DNA from: Shimazuella soli
GTDB lineage: Bacteria > Bacillota > Bacilli > Thermoactinomycetales > Thermoactinomycetaceae
NCBI RefSeq assembly: GCF_022511585.1
Contig: NZ_JAKWBN010000001.1
Location: forward strand, 668,269 to 732,268
Length of the DNA: 64,000 nucleotides
Direction of reading: 5' to 3'
Made by a program: the position numbers and the translations under genes. Under the pieces are notes generated by a model. That model worked only from the letters and a program-made list of their open reading frames with translations. It was not told where the DNA came from and ran no database searches. Positions within the stretch are counted from its first letter, which is position 1; each line of letters begins with the position of its first letter. Positions 54,663 to 63,445 of this stretch are shown in pieces.

Positions 54663-55655
54663 ATTCAACACATCTCGTCTGGAGAAAACAACAAATGCAA
54701 TAATAATAGCCACAATGGACCAAATAGCGAGGATTGCTAAGGAGAAGGGAAGACTCATCCCTGAGATGAGGATCGGTTTTCCCGCCAAGTAATCAGTCAA
54801 TCGTAGATTGATAAAAACAAAGTACCGCAAACTCTGCCAAGTGGGTGCTAATTGAGTCAGTAAGCTGCCGGAGATAACTGCTGCCAGCATTACCCCCATA
54901 CTCGTCGCTGTGTTCCGAACCAGCACAGACACCATAAAAGAGATCGTGCCGACAGCGAGCGCAGAAAACCAGGCCAGTCCAAATGCATAAATAATATATT
55001 TCCATTGCGGAATAAGATGAACTTGATTGGTAATCAGTTGATTCCCTTGCTGGATAAACCCACTTAATACAGGTAAATTCCAGCCTTTGTATCCAAAGAT
55101 AATACCAGATATTAGGTAACTCAATAGCCCTGTGATCAACATGACCAGCGAAATACTCAAGATAAGTGCCAAATATTTGCTAAGAAGCACTTTCCATCTG
55201 GCTACAGGTCGGGTCAGCAATACTTTTATCGTACCATTGGCATATTCAGAAGAAACTAAATCCGCTGCTAAAATGACGACGATCAGCGGTAAAAATAAGG
55301 CAACTGCTTCTTCCATAAATTTTCGTACGAACGTAGGTGCACCTGGAGCTGTTGGGTTGATATTGTTTTTTAAGTAGTACTTTTGTTGATCGATGGTCAA
55401 TCGTGTCCATTTTTTCCATTCTTCCGGTATTCGACTAGAGGTCAACTGATTTTCATTGTCGACAATTTGTTGCTGCAAAATTGCTTTCCAATCCGATGTT
55501 CCGATTTGTTTAATGGTAGTTTGTACCGTCACATATTGAGCGTATGTAAAAATGGGGATTAACACTGCTAAAATCAATACTACTACTAAAAAGCGTTTTT
55601 TACGGAACATTTTTAGCAGTTCATTATAGACGAGTTTAACCAATTCCTTCACCAC
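54660..55655 (-). CDS. ABC-2 type transporter permease
   Basis: This 331-residue membrane protein has six helices with the ABC-2 pattern: an N-terminal helix (FLVVVLILAVLIPIFTYAQY), a large extracellular loop, and the EYANGTIKVLLTRPVARWKVL segment that contacts the ATPase. It is the last gene of a three-gene operon and overlaps the ATPase gene by 20 bases. The exported compound is unknown. Confidence 0.88.
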   Translation of the reverse strand: MVKELVKLVYNELLKMFRKKRFLVVVLILAVLIPIFTYAQYVTVQTTIKQIGTSDWKAILQQQIVDNENQLTSSRIPEEWKKWTRLTIDQQKYYLKNNINPTAPGAPTFVRKFMEEAVALFLPLIVVILAADLVSSEYANGTIKVLLTRPVARWKVLLSKYLALILSISLVMLITGLLSYLISGIIFGYKGWNLPVLSGFIQQGNQLITNQVHLIPQWKYIIYAFGLAWFSALAVGTISFMVSVLVRNTATSMGVMLAAVISGSLLTQLAPTWQSLRYFVFINLRLTDYLAGKPILISGMSLPFSLAILAIWSIVAIIIAFVVFSRRDVLN

Positions 55656-56553
55656 CGGTCATTTCCAAAAATATATCTTCTAATGTTTGATTCATTGGGC
55701 GTATTGCACTGACCTGAATATTAGATGCCAGTAAGAGTTGGTTGGTCTCGGCGATTTTTTCTACAGGCATATGCACCATCACGCTTTCTTTTCCTAGCTG
55801 CTCTACATTTCTGATATAAGGTAGTTCAGAAAATTGTTTGATTGCTTGGGGTATTGGGTTTAGTGACCATTCTACTTTGCTGTCATCACCTACTAATTGT
55901 GAAACAGCAGCTGTCTTTAATACTTTTCCATGGCTTATAATAGCAACGCGTTCACAAAGAAGCTGAATTTCGTATAGGATATGGCTTGAAATGAAGATGC
56001 TGATAGATTGTTCTTGCGCAAGTCGACGTATAAATGCTCGAAGCTCACGAATGCCTGCTGGATCTAAGCCATTTGTAGGCTCGTCTAAAATTAGAAGTTG
56101 AGGATTTCCTAATAAGGCTTGAGCGATTCCTAGCCTTTGTCTCATGCCAAGGGAGTATGTTTTTACGGTTTCATCAATTCGTTTCTCCAATTCAACTAAT
56201 CGAACTACTTCATCTATGCGATCGTCATCAATGTTATCGATCATTCGAGCAAAGTGCTCCAAGTTTTCTCTTCCTGTAAGGTAAGGGTAAAGTTCTGGAT
56301 TTTCAACGATGCACCCCACTTGCTTGATTGCCTCTAAAAAATGTGTTTGTAGGTTATGTCCTCCAATGACGATAGAACCCGATGTTGGTTTGATAAGACC
56401 CACTAACATTCGAATGGTAGTTGTTTTACCGGCGCCATTGGGTCCGAGAAAGCCAAAAATTTCACCAGGGTTTACGGTAAAGGAGATATCATCGACGATT
56501 GTTCTTCCTCCAATTTTTTTGGTAAGGTGTTCAACTGATAAGACTGGTTTCAT
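55636..56553 (-). CDS. ABC transporter ATP-binding protein
   Basis: This 305-residue ATPase has Walker A GPNGAGKTTTI, the Q-loop, the signature YSLGMRQRLGIA, Walker B LLILDEPTNGLDP and the H-loop histidine ISSH. Its C-terminal tail of about 80 residues is the form found with ABC-2 exporters of lantibiotic-immunity and drug type. GGAGGATTTCC lies before the ATG. It pairs with the overlapping permease. Confidence 0.93.
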   Translation of the reverse strand: MKPVLSVEHLTKKIGGRTIVDDISFTVNPGEIFGFLGPNGAGKTTTIRMLVGLIKPTSGSIVIGGHNLQTHFLEAIKQVGCIVENPELYPYLTGRENLEHFARMIDNIDDDRIDEVVRLVELEKRIDETVKTYSLGMRQRLGIAQALLGNPQLLILDEPTNGLDPAGIRELRAFIRRLAQEQSISIFISSHILYEIQLLCERVAIISHGKVLKTAAVSQLVGDDSKVEWSLNPIPQAIKQFSELPYIRNVEQLGKESVMVHMPVEKIAETNQLLLASNIQVSAIRPMNQTLEDIFLEMTGGEGIG

Positions 56554-56569
56554 CGGGAAATCCTCCTTT

Positions 56570-57340
56570 TTATGGTATTACTGGGAATACACGATCTGCG
56601 ATTCGCTGATAACCGGTGTCATTTGGGTGGAAGTGGTCGCTGGATAAAAACTGTTTATTATGGATTTGAAATAAATCAAAAGTAGGAACAACAATGATTT
56701 TTGAGTAGTTTGCACTAATTTTTAACAGCGCACTGTTCCAGTCGGCAACTAATTCAGATGTCATTTTTTCATTTTCTAACCCTGCAAATGGATTGTAAAT
56801 ACCCATAACAATAACCGTCGCTTTTGGATTCAAATTTTTTATAGTGCTTAAGATTTGTGTCATATTTTTCTTATATTGAACTAAGCTTTTTTGTGCACCT
56901 GATATGTCAATATTTTCTAGTTGACCACTTCCTCGAAAGAGATCATTGTTTCCGATCGTGATGGTGATCCAATCAGCCTTTTTTATAAAATTTTGTGTCT
57001 CTATGTCTCTTATCTGCTTTACTAACTGTGGCGAAGTTTGCCCACTTACAGCAAGGTTTATCATACTCAGTGAAGAGTGATTTTTTGATTCCATCATCTG
57101 TTTGAGTCGACCTATATAGCCTTTTCCTGTCGAATCTCCGATTCCTCTTGTAAGTGAATCTCCCAAACCGAGCAGTAGTCCGTTTTTACTGACGGACACA
57201 TTTTCTGATGGGGCAGTTGATTTAGCTGTTTGGATTTGAGGTAAAAGTATCTCTTTTACTCCCAATACAAATCCTGTAATGAGAAATACGGTGCAGAGTA
57301 CCGCCGCTACATAGACAAGAAACATCGTCTTTTTCCGCAT
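56570..57340 (-). CDS. Membrane-anchored SGNH/GDSL hydrolase (YpmR-like)
   Basis: This 256-residue hydrolase has an N-terminal membrane helix (about 6-29) and then an SGNH domain outside the cell: GLGDSLTRGIG (block I serine), a block II glycine in NLAVSGQTS, GNND (block III) and DHFHPNDTGY (block V). It resembles Bacillus YpmR. The gene lies 16 bases ahead of the ABC genes and is probably cotranscribed, so its esterase activity may act on the exported compound or on lipids. Confidence 0.88.
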   Translation of the reverse strand: MRKKTMFLVYVAAVLCTVFLITGFVLGVKEILLPQIQTAKSTAPSENVSVSKNGLLLGLGDSLTRGIGDSTGKGYIGRLKQMMESKNHSSLSMINLAVSGQTSPQLVKQIRDIETQNFIKKADWITITIGNNDLFRGSGQLENIDISGAQKSLVQYKKNMTQILSTIKNLNPKATVIVMGIYNPFAGLENEKMTSELVADWNSALLKISANYSKIIVVPTFDLFQIHNKQFLSSDHFHPNDTGYQRIADRVFPVIP

Positions 57341-57494
57341 ACAAAATCTCCTTTTTCTAATGGGTCCACTGAAGTATTGTACCGTTTATTTGTCTTTAAA
57401 AAATCATACCTAAGTCTTATTTCAAAAATCAAAAAGCAAAATTAGCCCACTTCCTGCATAGGATGTAGATATATGCTTTTATAGGAGGCAAAAC

Positions 57495-58001
57495 ATGAAA
57501 ATCCATATTGTTCGACAAGGTGAAGTTTTTGAAGAGCTTGTACAAAAGTATAATGTGCCGTTTGAGAGATTATTAGAAGCAAATCCTGATCTAAATGGAG
57601 AAGTTTCGTTAGAACCAGGAAGTAAAATCAAAATTCCCACAGGCAAGATACCTCTTTCGATTCCAAAAACAGAGAGAGAAGAAGTATCAGTAGATGAGCT
57701 TACTCCTATTTTTTTGGAGCCTGTGCCGCTCGAAGAGACAGAGCTAAGTTGGGAACTGGATGAAGATGAATGGGAGGACCTGGAAGACGAGTTTGATGAG
57801 GAGGAGTTTTCGACAGTAGCAGCACCATTTGCTCCGATATTTCCAACACAACCCGGGTTTCAACCATATTTTTCAACGTCCGGTTTCGAACCGATGCCCT
57901 TTTTACCCTATCCTGTATACCAGCCTCCTATTTACCCTCCGATGTCTTATCCGCGAGCTAAAAAAGCGAAAAAAGAAAGCTCTTCTACGGTATACGGATG
58001 A
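57495..58001 (+). CDS. LysM-containing spore protein, SafA-like
   Basis: This protein of 168 residues starts with a LysM domain (IHIVRQGEVFEELVQKYNVPFERLL to IPTGK, about 1-50) that should bind peptidoglycan or cortex. The middle is very acidic (LDEDEWEDLEDEFDEEEF), and the end is rich in Pro, Tyr and Phe. SafA sits between the phe/nad genes and yebC in B. subtilis, so position supports a morphogenetic coat role. AGGAGGC precedes the ATG. The tail resembles neither SafA nor SpoVID closely. Confidence 0.7.
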   Translation: MKIHIVRQGEVFEELVQKYNVPFERLLEANPDLNGEVSLEPGSKIKIPTGKIPLSIPKTEREEVSVDELTPIFLEPVPLEETELSWELDEDEWEDLEDEFDEEEFSTVAAPFAPIFPTQPGFQPYFSTSGFEPMPFLPYPVYQPPIYPPMSYPRAKKAKKESSSTVYG

Positions 58002-58966
58002 ATTTTAAACCAAATATAAAGCAGTTGTCATTAGGATTACAAATGAACATCTCTGAAATAAAAGAATATCGAAACTATTGGCTTGTTATCGGAGAAACAG
58101 GGAAATGGGTGGCAAAACCAATAAGGGATGGGCAACACCATGTTTGGTGGTCAGATGTCGAACAAGAGCTTCGCAATAAAGGATTTCATTTTTTTTCCCA
58201 ATCGAAGCAAGTAGGGCGTTGGCTCTTATCCGAATATATTGAAGGGGAATGTCCCACTTATAAAAATAGAGAAATTGGTATCCCTTTGATGCAGACACTT
58301 GCTCAGTTTCACACACATGGTCAAAAGTTAAATACGCCGCCTACTGCACAGGCGGCGTATCTTTTATCCGATCGTTTATTTGACAGGCTACATGATTTTT
58401 ATCATCATTTAATTCTGCGTGAGGATAGACCTGAAAAACTGGTTCATCTGATTTCTGAGTATGGTCCTATTTTTTATCAACAGGCAAATGAGACTTATCG
58501 TACACTATGTGCATTGGGCTTACCTTATTTAGCTCTGTCATCAAGAGACGGGCATATGTTGAGTCATCGGGATTTAGCAAATCACAATTGGATCGTTGAT
58601 CGTAACCAACAAGTATGGTTAATCGATTTTGAAACGGCTGAGTACGACTTGCAAATCGGAGATGTTTGGCAAATATGCTCCCGAATCATGACAGAACATC
58701 AATGGGATATTCATTTGTTTCAAGAATTAATTTGTTCTTATGAATCTGTTAAACCATTAAAAGACTGGGAAACACAAATACTGGCTTGTCTTTTTCGGTT
58801 TCCAAATGAGTTTCTAAGAGAGACAATTGGTATACTAGAAAAGAAAGCAGGTTATAACGAAGATCAAACGATCCCCTACATTGAGAAGATCGCTTCTGAT
58901 TATCCGATCTGGTTACAAAGAGTGGGGCAGATAAATACTTGGTTCAGGAAGAGAAAGACTCAGTAG
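57998..58966 (+). CDS. Spore coat-type kinase-like protein (CotS/YsxE family)
   Basis: This 322-residue protein has an aminoglycoside-phosphotransferase-like fold: HRDLANHNWIVDRN as the catalytic loop, and VWLIDFETAEYD as the metal loop. CotS-family proteins, including YsxE near spoVID, have it. The start overlaps the stop of the LysM gene by four bases, so both are made together, as ysxE and spoVID are in Bacillus. Kinase activity has not been shown for the family in general. Confidence 0.78.
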   Translation: MNFKPNIKQLSLGLQMNISEIKEYRNYWLVIGETGKWVAKPIRDGQHHVWWSDVEQELRNKGFHFFSQSKQVGRWLLSEYIEGECPTYKNREIGIPLMQTLAQFHTHGQKLNTPPTAQAAYLLSDRLFDRLHDFYHHLILREDRPEKLVHLISEYGPIFYQQANETYRTLCALGLPYLALSSRDGHMLSHRDLANHNWIVDRNQQVWLIDFETAEYDLQIGDVWQICSRIMTEHQWDIHLFQELICSYESVKPLKDWETQILACLFRFPNEFLRETIGILEKKAGYNEDQTIPYIEKIASDYPIWLQRVGQINTWFRKRKTQ

Positions 58967-59024
58967 ATAGTGGATTATGTTATGATGGTAGAGACAGGCG
59001 CTCAAGGAGGATGAAAACAACAAA

Positions 59025-59882
59025 ATGAGAGTAGGATTAGCTCAATTTCGTCCCACATTAGGGGATTTACAGCGGAATTTAGATCTTCACTTGGATTGGA
59101 TTGAAAAGGCCAAACAAAACCAAGTGGAGTTACTTTTGTTTCCGGAATTAAGCTTAACAGGATATAGTTTGTTAGATCTTACCTATGATGTAGGTCGATC
59201 TGTTTACAGTGAAGAAATCAGTAAGCTAGTCGCTCGCTCAGAGAGTTTGGATATTGTATTTGGTTTTGTGGAATTAAGTGAAGATCACGTCCTGTATAAT
59301 TCTACCCTTTATGCAAGTAAAGGGAAAATTGTACATATTCACCGAAAAGTCTATCTTCCAACATACGGCATGTTTGATGAAGGCAGGTATTTTGGACGCG
59401 GAGAAGTTTTACGAAGTTTTCCAACGCAGTTTGGTCAAATGGGTATTCTTATTTGTGAGGATATGTGGCATTCATCAACTCCGTATTTGCTTGCTCAAGA
59501 TGGTGCGCAAATGATTCTGGTTCCTTCCAATTCCCCTGCCAGATCCCTCGACCAAAATGAAGTTGGCTCGCAGTCTTTTTGGTATGCCAACTTGGAGAAT
59601 CAAGCTGCTCTTGGAGGTTTGTTCATCCTGTTTTGCAATCGGGTAGGGACAGAAGATGGAGTCAGTTTTTATGGGGGATCTGCCATTGTAAATCCTTATG
59701 GAGATGAGGTTGCTCGAGCAAATAGGTTAGAAGAACAATTGCTTTGTGCAGATATCGATCTGGATGAAGTTCGTCGTTCTCGATTTGAAACACCATTATT
59801 GCGTGATGAGAATTTGGATCTTACCATCAGAGAGTTAACTCGTATTCGCCAGAGGCGGTTAGAACAAAAGAGGTGGACTTAA
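59025..59882 (+). CDS. Nitrilase-family amidohydrolase, glutaminase partner of NadE
   Basis: This 285-residue protein has the nitrilase triad: Glu41 in LFPELSLTGY, Lys108 in HRKVYLPTYG and Cys144 in ILICEDMWH. Together with FDEGRYFGRG this is the glutaminase domain of glutamine-dependent NAD synthases. It is separate here and coupled to nadE, whose ATG is one base beyond this stop. It probably gives ammonia to NadE. AAGGAGGATG lies before the start. Confidence 0.85.
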   Translation: MRVGLAQFRPTLGDLQRNLDLHLDWIEKAKQNQVELLLFPELSLTGYSLLDLTYDVGRSVYSEEISKLVARSESLDIVFGFVELSEDHVLYNSTLYASKGKIVHIHRKVYLPTYGMFDEGRYFGRGEVLRSFPTQFGQMGILICEDMWHSSTPYLLAQDGAQMILVPSNSPARSLDQNEVGSQSFWYANLENQAALGGLFILFCNRVGTEDGVSFYGGSAIVNPYGDEVARANRLEEQLLCADIDLDEVRRSRFETPLLRDENLDLTIRELTRIRQRRLEQKRWT

Positions 59883-59883
59883 T

Positions 59884-60738
59884 ATGTCAACACAATTAGA
59901 AGAACAATTACTTGCAGCTCCTTACTTAGCATTGGATGCTCCTCTGGCAGTGGAAATACTCACAGCAGCATTGAAGGAGGAAGTAGAGAAGGCAGGATTT
60001 CGTAAGGTTGTTCTCGGTTTATCTGGTGGGATAGATTCCGCATTATCTCTCTACTTAGCTGTGCGAGCATTTGGTAAAGATAATGTTATTGCAGTCTGTA
60101 TGCCTTATCGAACAAGCAGTGCATCTAGTCTTACCGATGCAGAAGAAGCGATTTCCGATACTGGAGTTCAATCATTGAAAGTCGATATTAGTCCTCAAAT
60201 CGATGCCTACTTTGAATTCATGCCAGATGCAACTTCTCTTCGCAAAGGAAATAAAATGGCACGTGAGCGTATGACGATTTTATATGATTTATCTGCTCAT
60301 TTTGGGGCTTTAGTAATTGGGACAAGCAATCGGACAGAGTTATTACTCGGTTATGGAACGCAATTTGGAGATTCTGCATCTGCTGTCAATCCATTGGGAG
60401 ACTTGTATAAAACGCAGGTGCGACAACTTTCCAAATTTATCGGTGTTCCACGTTCTATTTTAGAAAAAGCTCCTAGTGCTGATTTATGGGAAGATCAGAC
60501 GGATGAAAAAGAGCTTGGTTTTTCTTATTTTGATGTCGATCGATTGCTGTATCATTTACTCGATCGCCGTTTAACGAAAGAACAATTGTTAGAACAAGGT
60601 TTTTCCAATCCATTGATCGAACAGGTAACACAGCGGATTACACGTAATCAATACAAACGAAGAATGCCTCTCATTTTAAAGATAAGCAATCGAACGGTTG
60701 GTGTCGATTTCCGTTATCTTCGTGATTGGGGTTTATAA
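59884..60738 (+). CDS. nadE: NAD synthase
   Basis: This 284-residue enzyme amidates nicotinic acid adenine dinucleotide to NAD using ATP. The PP-loop is SGGIDSAL (Ser47-Leu54), and GTSNRTELLLGYGTQFGD and APSADLWEDQTDE are family motifs. Alone it would use ammonia; the preceding nitrilase-type protein makes glutamine a likely source. Confidence 0.95.
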   Translation: MSTQLEEQLLAAPYLALDAPLAVEILTAALKEEVEKAGFRKVVLGLSGGIDSALSLYLAVRAFGKDNVIAVCMPYRTSSASSLTDAEEAISDTGVQSLKVDISPQIDAYFEFMPDATSLRKGNKMARERMTILYDLSAHFGALVIGTSNRTELLLGYGTQFGDSASAVNPLGDLYKTQVRQLSKFIGVPRSILEKAPSADLWEDQTDEKELGFSYFDVDRLLYHLLDRRLTKEQLLEQGFSNPLIEQVTQRITRNQYKRRMPLILKISNRTVGVDFRYLRDWGL

Positions 60739-60776
60739 AATATCTCTAGATAAAAGCAAGTAGGAGAGGGGATAAC

Positions 60777-61532
60777 ATGGCAGGACATTCAAAATGGAAA
60801 AATATTCAACATCGAAAAGGAAGACAAGATGCAATAAAAGGAAAAATATTTGCAAAGCTGAGTAAAGAAATATACGTCGCTGCTCGCAGAGGAGATAAGG
60901 ACCCAGCAAACAATAATCAGTTACGGTTAGCAATAGCAAAGGCAAAATCACAAAACATGCCAAATGATAACATTGAACGTGCGATAAAAAAGGCAGCTGG
61001 AGAAGGCGATGGAAGTAATTACGAATCCATTATGTACGAAGGTTATGGTCCGGATGGAATCGCAGTTTTAGTTGAAGCTCTCACAGATAATCGAAATCGA
61101 ACAGCAGCAGATGTGCGATTTGCATTTACCAAACGTGGTGGAAACTTAGGGGAATCAGGTTGTGTATCTTGGATGTTTCATCGATATGGTGTCATTGAAA
61201 TAGCAAAAGAAGAGGTCTCTATAGATGAAGAGGAAATGGAGCTTCTATTGCTTGATCTAGATCCAGAGGACATAGAAATTACAGAAGAATCCTATATTGT
61301 ATATGTCAGTCCCGATCGTTTAGAAGAAGTTCAGGAACAGTTACAGAGCACTCATCATATCTGCCTTTCTTCCGCAGATGTAATGATGATTCCGGAAAAT
61401 AAGATTCATGTTAAAGGAGATACTATTAAGAAAGTGCTGGATTTGATTGAGACATTGGAAGATCATGACGATGTGCAAGCAGTTTTTACTAATTTTGATG
61501 CGGATGAAGAGGAAATAGAAAAATTCAGCTAG
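60777..61532 (+). CDS. yebC: YebC/PmpR family protein
   Basis: This 251-residue protein begins AGHSKWKNIQHRKGRQDAIK, the YebC signature, and contains YEGYGPDGIAVLVEALTDN. The family was described as transcription regulators and more recently as translation factors acting at proline stretches. In B. subtilis the yrbC gene has the same place after safA. AGGAGAGG precedes the ATG. Confidence 0.95.
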   Translation: MAGHSKWKNIQHRKGRQDAIKGKIFAKLSKEIYVAARRGDKDPANNNQLRLAIAKAKSQNMPNDNIERAIKKAAGEGDGSNYESIMYEGYGPDGIAVLVEALTDNRNRTAADVRFAFTKRGGNLGESGCVSWMFHRYGVIEIAKEEVSIDEEEMELLLLDLDPEDIEITEESYIVYVSPDRLEEVQEQLQSTHHICLSSADVMMIPENKIHVKGDTIKKVLDLIETLEDHDDVQAVFTNFDADEEEIEKFS

Positions 61533-61551
61533 TTCTTCTTCTTATGGACTT

Positions 61552-61586
61552 AGATCACTCCTAAAAAAGAAGTGATCTTTTTTATT
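61552..61586 (+). terminator. Terminator after yebC
   Basis: AGATCACT and AGTGATCT pair and are followed by TTTTTTATTTT. Confidence 0.8.
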
Positions 61587-61685
61587 TTCCATCGACAAAT
61601 GATTGAAAAAAATCGTATGATGGTAAAACCATATGAACCGATGGGTTTAGGTTATATTAAATGGGGAATCCAATGAGGTGGTCAT

Positions 61686-62294
61686 ATGAAACAAACTGTC
61701 CATGATAAAATTCGTTTTTTTTATTCTTTCCTTCAATCCCCAAAACGTATTGGAAGTGTTATTCCCAGTTCTTCTTATCTTGCCAGAGGGATGTTTCGAT
61801 CTGTTGATTTTTCTCATATAAATTCGATTGTTGAACTTGGGGCAGGAACAGGAGTTTTCACTAAAATAATCGCAGAGAAGCTTCAGCCTTCTGCCAAAGG
61901 TCTTGTGTTTGAACAAAATAATAAAATGCGGAATAGGCTAGAGAATACCTATCCGAATTTAAATTTCTATTCCAATGCTACTGAATTGACAGATGTTGTA
62001 AAAACGTTAGAAGAAAAAGCGGTTGATGTCGTCATATCAAGTCTTCCATTTGCAAACTTTTCCCAGGAAATAAGAATGCAAATAGCACATGATATATATA
62101 AGGTATTAAAACCAAACGGTATGTTAGTGGCATTTCAATATTCCAGACAAATGAAAGCCGTTTTTGAATCATTGTTTTCAAATGTATCCATAACTTTCGT
62201 TCCTTTTAATATACCTCCAGCTTTTGTTTTTACTTGCATCAAAGTCCATCAATCATTCAAGAAAAAAGCTGTCGAAGAAAATCGTTTATGGTAA
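61686..62294 (+). CDS. SAM-dependent methyltransferase, phospholipid N-methyltransferase-like
   Basis: This 202-residue enzyme has the SAM motif VELGAGTGVFT near residue 49 and the start FFYSFLQSPKRIGSVIPSS shared by PmtA-like phospholipid methyltransferases and related rRNA-adenine-methylase-fold proteins. VISSLPFANF stands in the place of the amino-methylase catalytic motif. Phosphatidylethanolamine is a possible substrate. AATGAGGTGG lies before the ATG. Confidence 0.75.
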   Translation: MKQTVHDKIRFFYSFLQSPKRIGSVIPSSSYLARGMFRSVDFSHINSIVELGAGTGVFTKIIAEKLQPSAKGLVFEQNNKMRNRLENTYPNLNFYSNATELTDVVKTLEEKAVDVVISSLPFANFSQEIRMQIAHDIYKVLKPNGMLVAFQYSRQMKAVFESLFSNVSITFVPFNIPPAFVFTCIKVHQSFKKKAVEENRLW

Positions 62295-62366
62295 AATAGC
62301 GTTGTTCGAGGATTCGTGGATTTTTTGTAAGATTCCTCACGGATGGGTTTTGGGGAGTGATCGAAA

Positions 62367-63371
62367 TTGTCTTTTTTTGGTCGACTAGCATGTTTTATTT
62401 TGTCGGTGGCAATTGTTTTGTCTGGTTGTTCCAATGAAGAACCTGTTAAAGCGCAGAGTAAAGAAAAGTCAGTCAAGTATACCGCCGAACAGTTTAGTCA
62501 ATCGATGAAACTTACACAAGCAAAATCTTTACCAGTTCCACAAATTAATATTTCCGAACTAAAACAAAAAGAAGCATTAGAAGTGACAAAAATGCAGTAC
62601 CAGACATCTTTTTATCGGGGTTCTAAATATAAAAAACAGGTAGCCCTAACTTTTGATGATGGACCTGATAACAATTATACGCCGAAGATTCTGGATATCT
62701 TAAAGAAAGAACATATCAAAGCGACCTTTTTTGTGGTTGGGACCATGGCCAAACGCTATCCTTCTTCACTCAAACGGATTTACGATGAAGGGCATGTGAT
62801 TGGGAATCATTCTTGGAATCATCCGGTCTTGTCTAAATTGCCTGCACCAGCTGTTATGAAGCAAATCGAAGATACAAATAATGTAGTGACAAGTGTTATT
62901 GGCAAAACTCCTATTTTGGTCCGTCCGCCATACGGTGCTTTGAATAAGAAATTGGAAAGTGTTGTTGGTAAAAAAGGCTTTAAATTAATTTATTGGGATG
63001 TAGATACACTGGATTGGAATCATCAATCTCCAGATAAGATTATGGCAACGGTGAAAAAAGAATTGAAGAAGGGGAGTATTATTTTACAGCATTGTGCTGG
63101 TGCACAGAGCATTCAAGCAACAGTAGATGTATTGCCGAAGCTTATCGCTTATCTGCGCAGTCAAGGTTATGAGTTTGTTACGATTGATAAAATGCTCCAT
63201 ACTCCTGCATATACCAAAACTCCTAAATTGGACCCCAAAAAACCGGTTGCCAACATAAAATCAGAATCGACGAAAAGTTTAAATCATCAGAATAAGTCAC
63301 ATGAAAAAGATTTCCCTTCTGATAAAAAATTCAAGCCAGATAATAAGATGCAAACAACTCCTATGAAGTAG
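62367..63371 (+). CDS. Lipoprotein polysaccharide deacetylase (NodB domain), paralogue
   Basis: This 334-residue enzyme is a paralogue of the protein at 34,991. The signal peptide ends with the lipobox VLSGC (Cys21). The NodB domain has TFDDGPDNN, NHSWNHP, VRPPYGA and IILQHCAG. A C-terminal tail of about 55 residues is rich in Lys and Ser and may contact the wall. The start is TTG, with GGGAGTG before it. The neighbourhood does not show which wall sugar it acts on. Confidence 0.9.
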   Translation: MSFFGRLACFILSVAIVLSGCSNEEPVKAQSKEKSVKYTAEQFSQSMKLTQAKSLPVPQINISELKQKEALEVTKMQYQTSFYRGSKYKKQVALTFDDGPDNNYTPKILDILKKEHIKATFFVVGTMAKRYPSSLKRIYDEGHVIGNHSWNHPVLSKLPAPAVMKQIEDTNNVVTSVIGKTPILVRPPYGALNKKLESVVGKKGFKLIYWDVDTLDWNHQSPDKIMATVKKELKKGSIILQHCAGAQSIQATVDVLPKLIAYLRSQGYEFVTIDKMLHTPAYTKTPKLDPKKPVANIKSESTKSLNHQNKSHEKDFPSDKKFKPDNKMQTTPMK

Positions 63372-63386
63372 GGGTTGTTTTTTTAC
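63352..63386 (+). terminator. Terminator after the second deacetylase gene
   Basis: AACAACTCCTA and TAGGGGTTGTT pair, followed by seven T; the stop codon is within the loop region. Confidence 0.8.
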
Positions 63387-63445
63387 ATTTATAAGTACTT
63401 TTTTATTTCTGGGTAAAAATACATAGATGGAAAGGGGTTTTGCAC

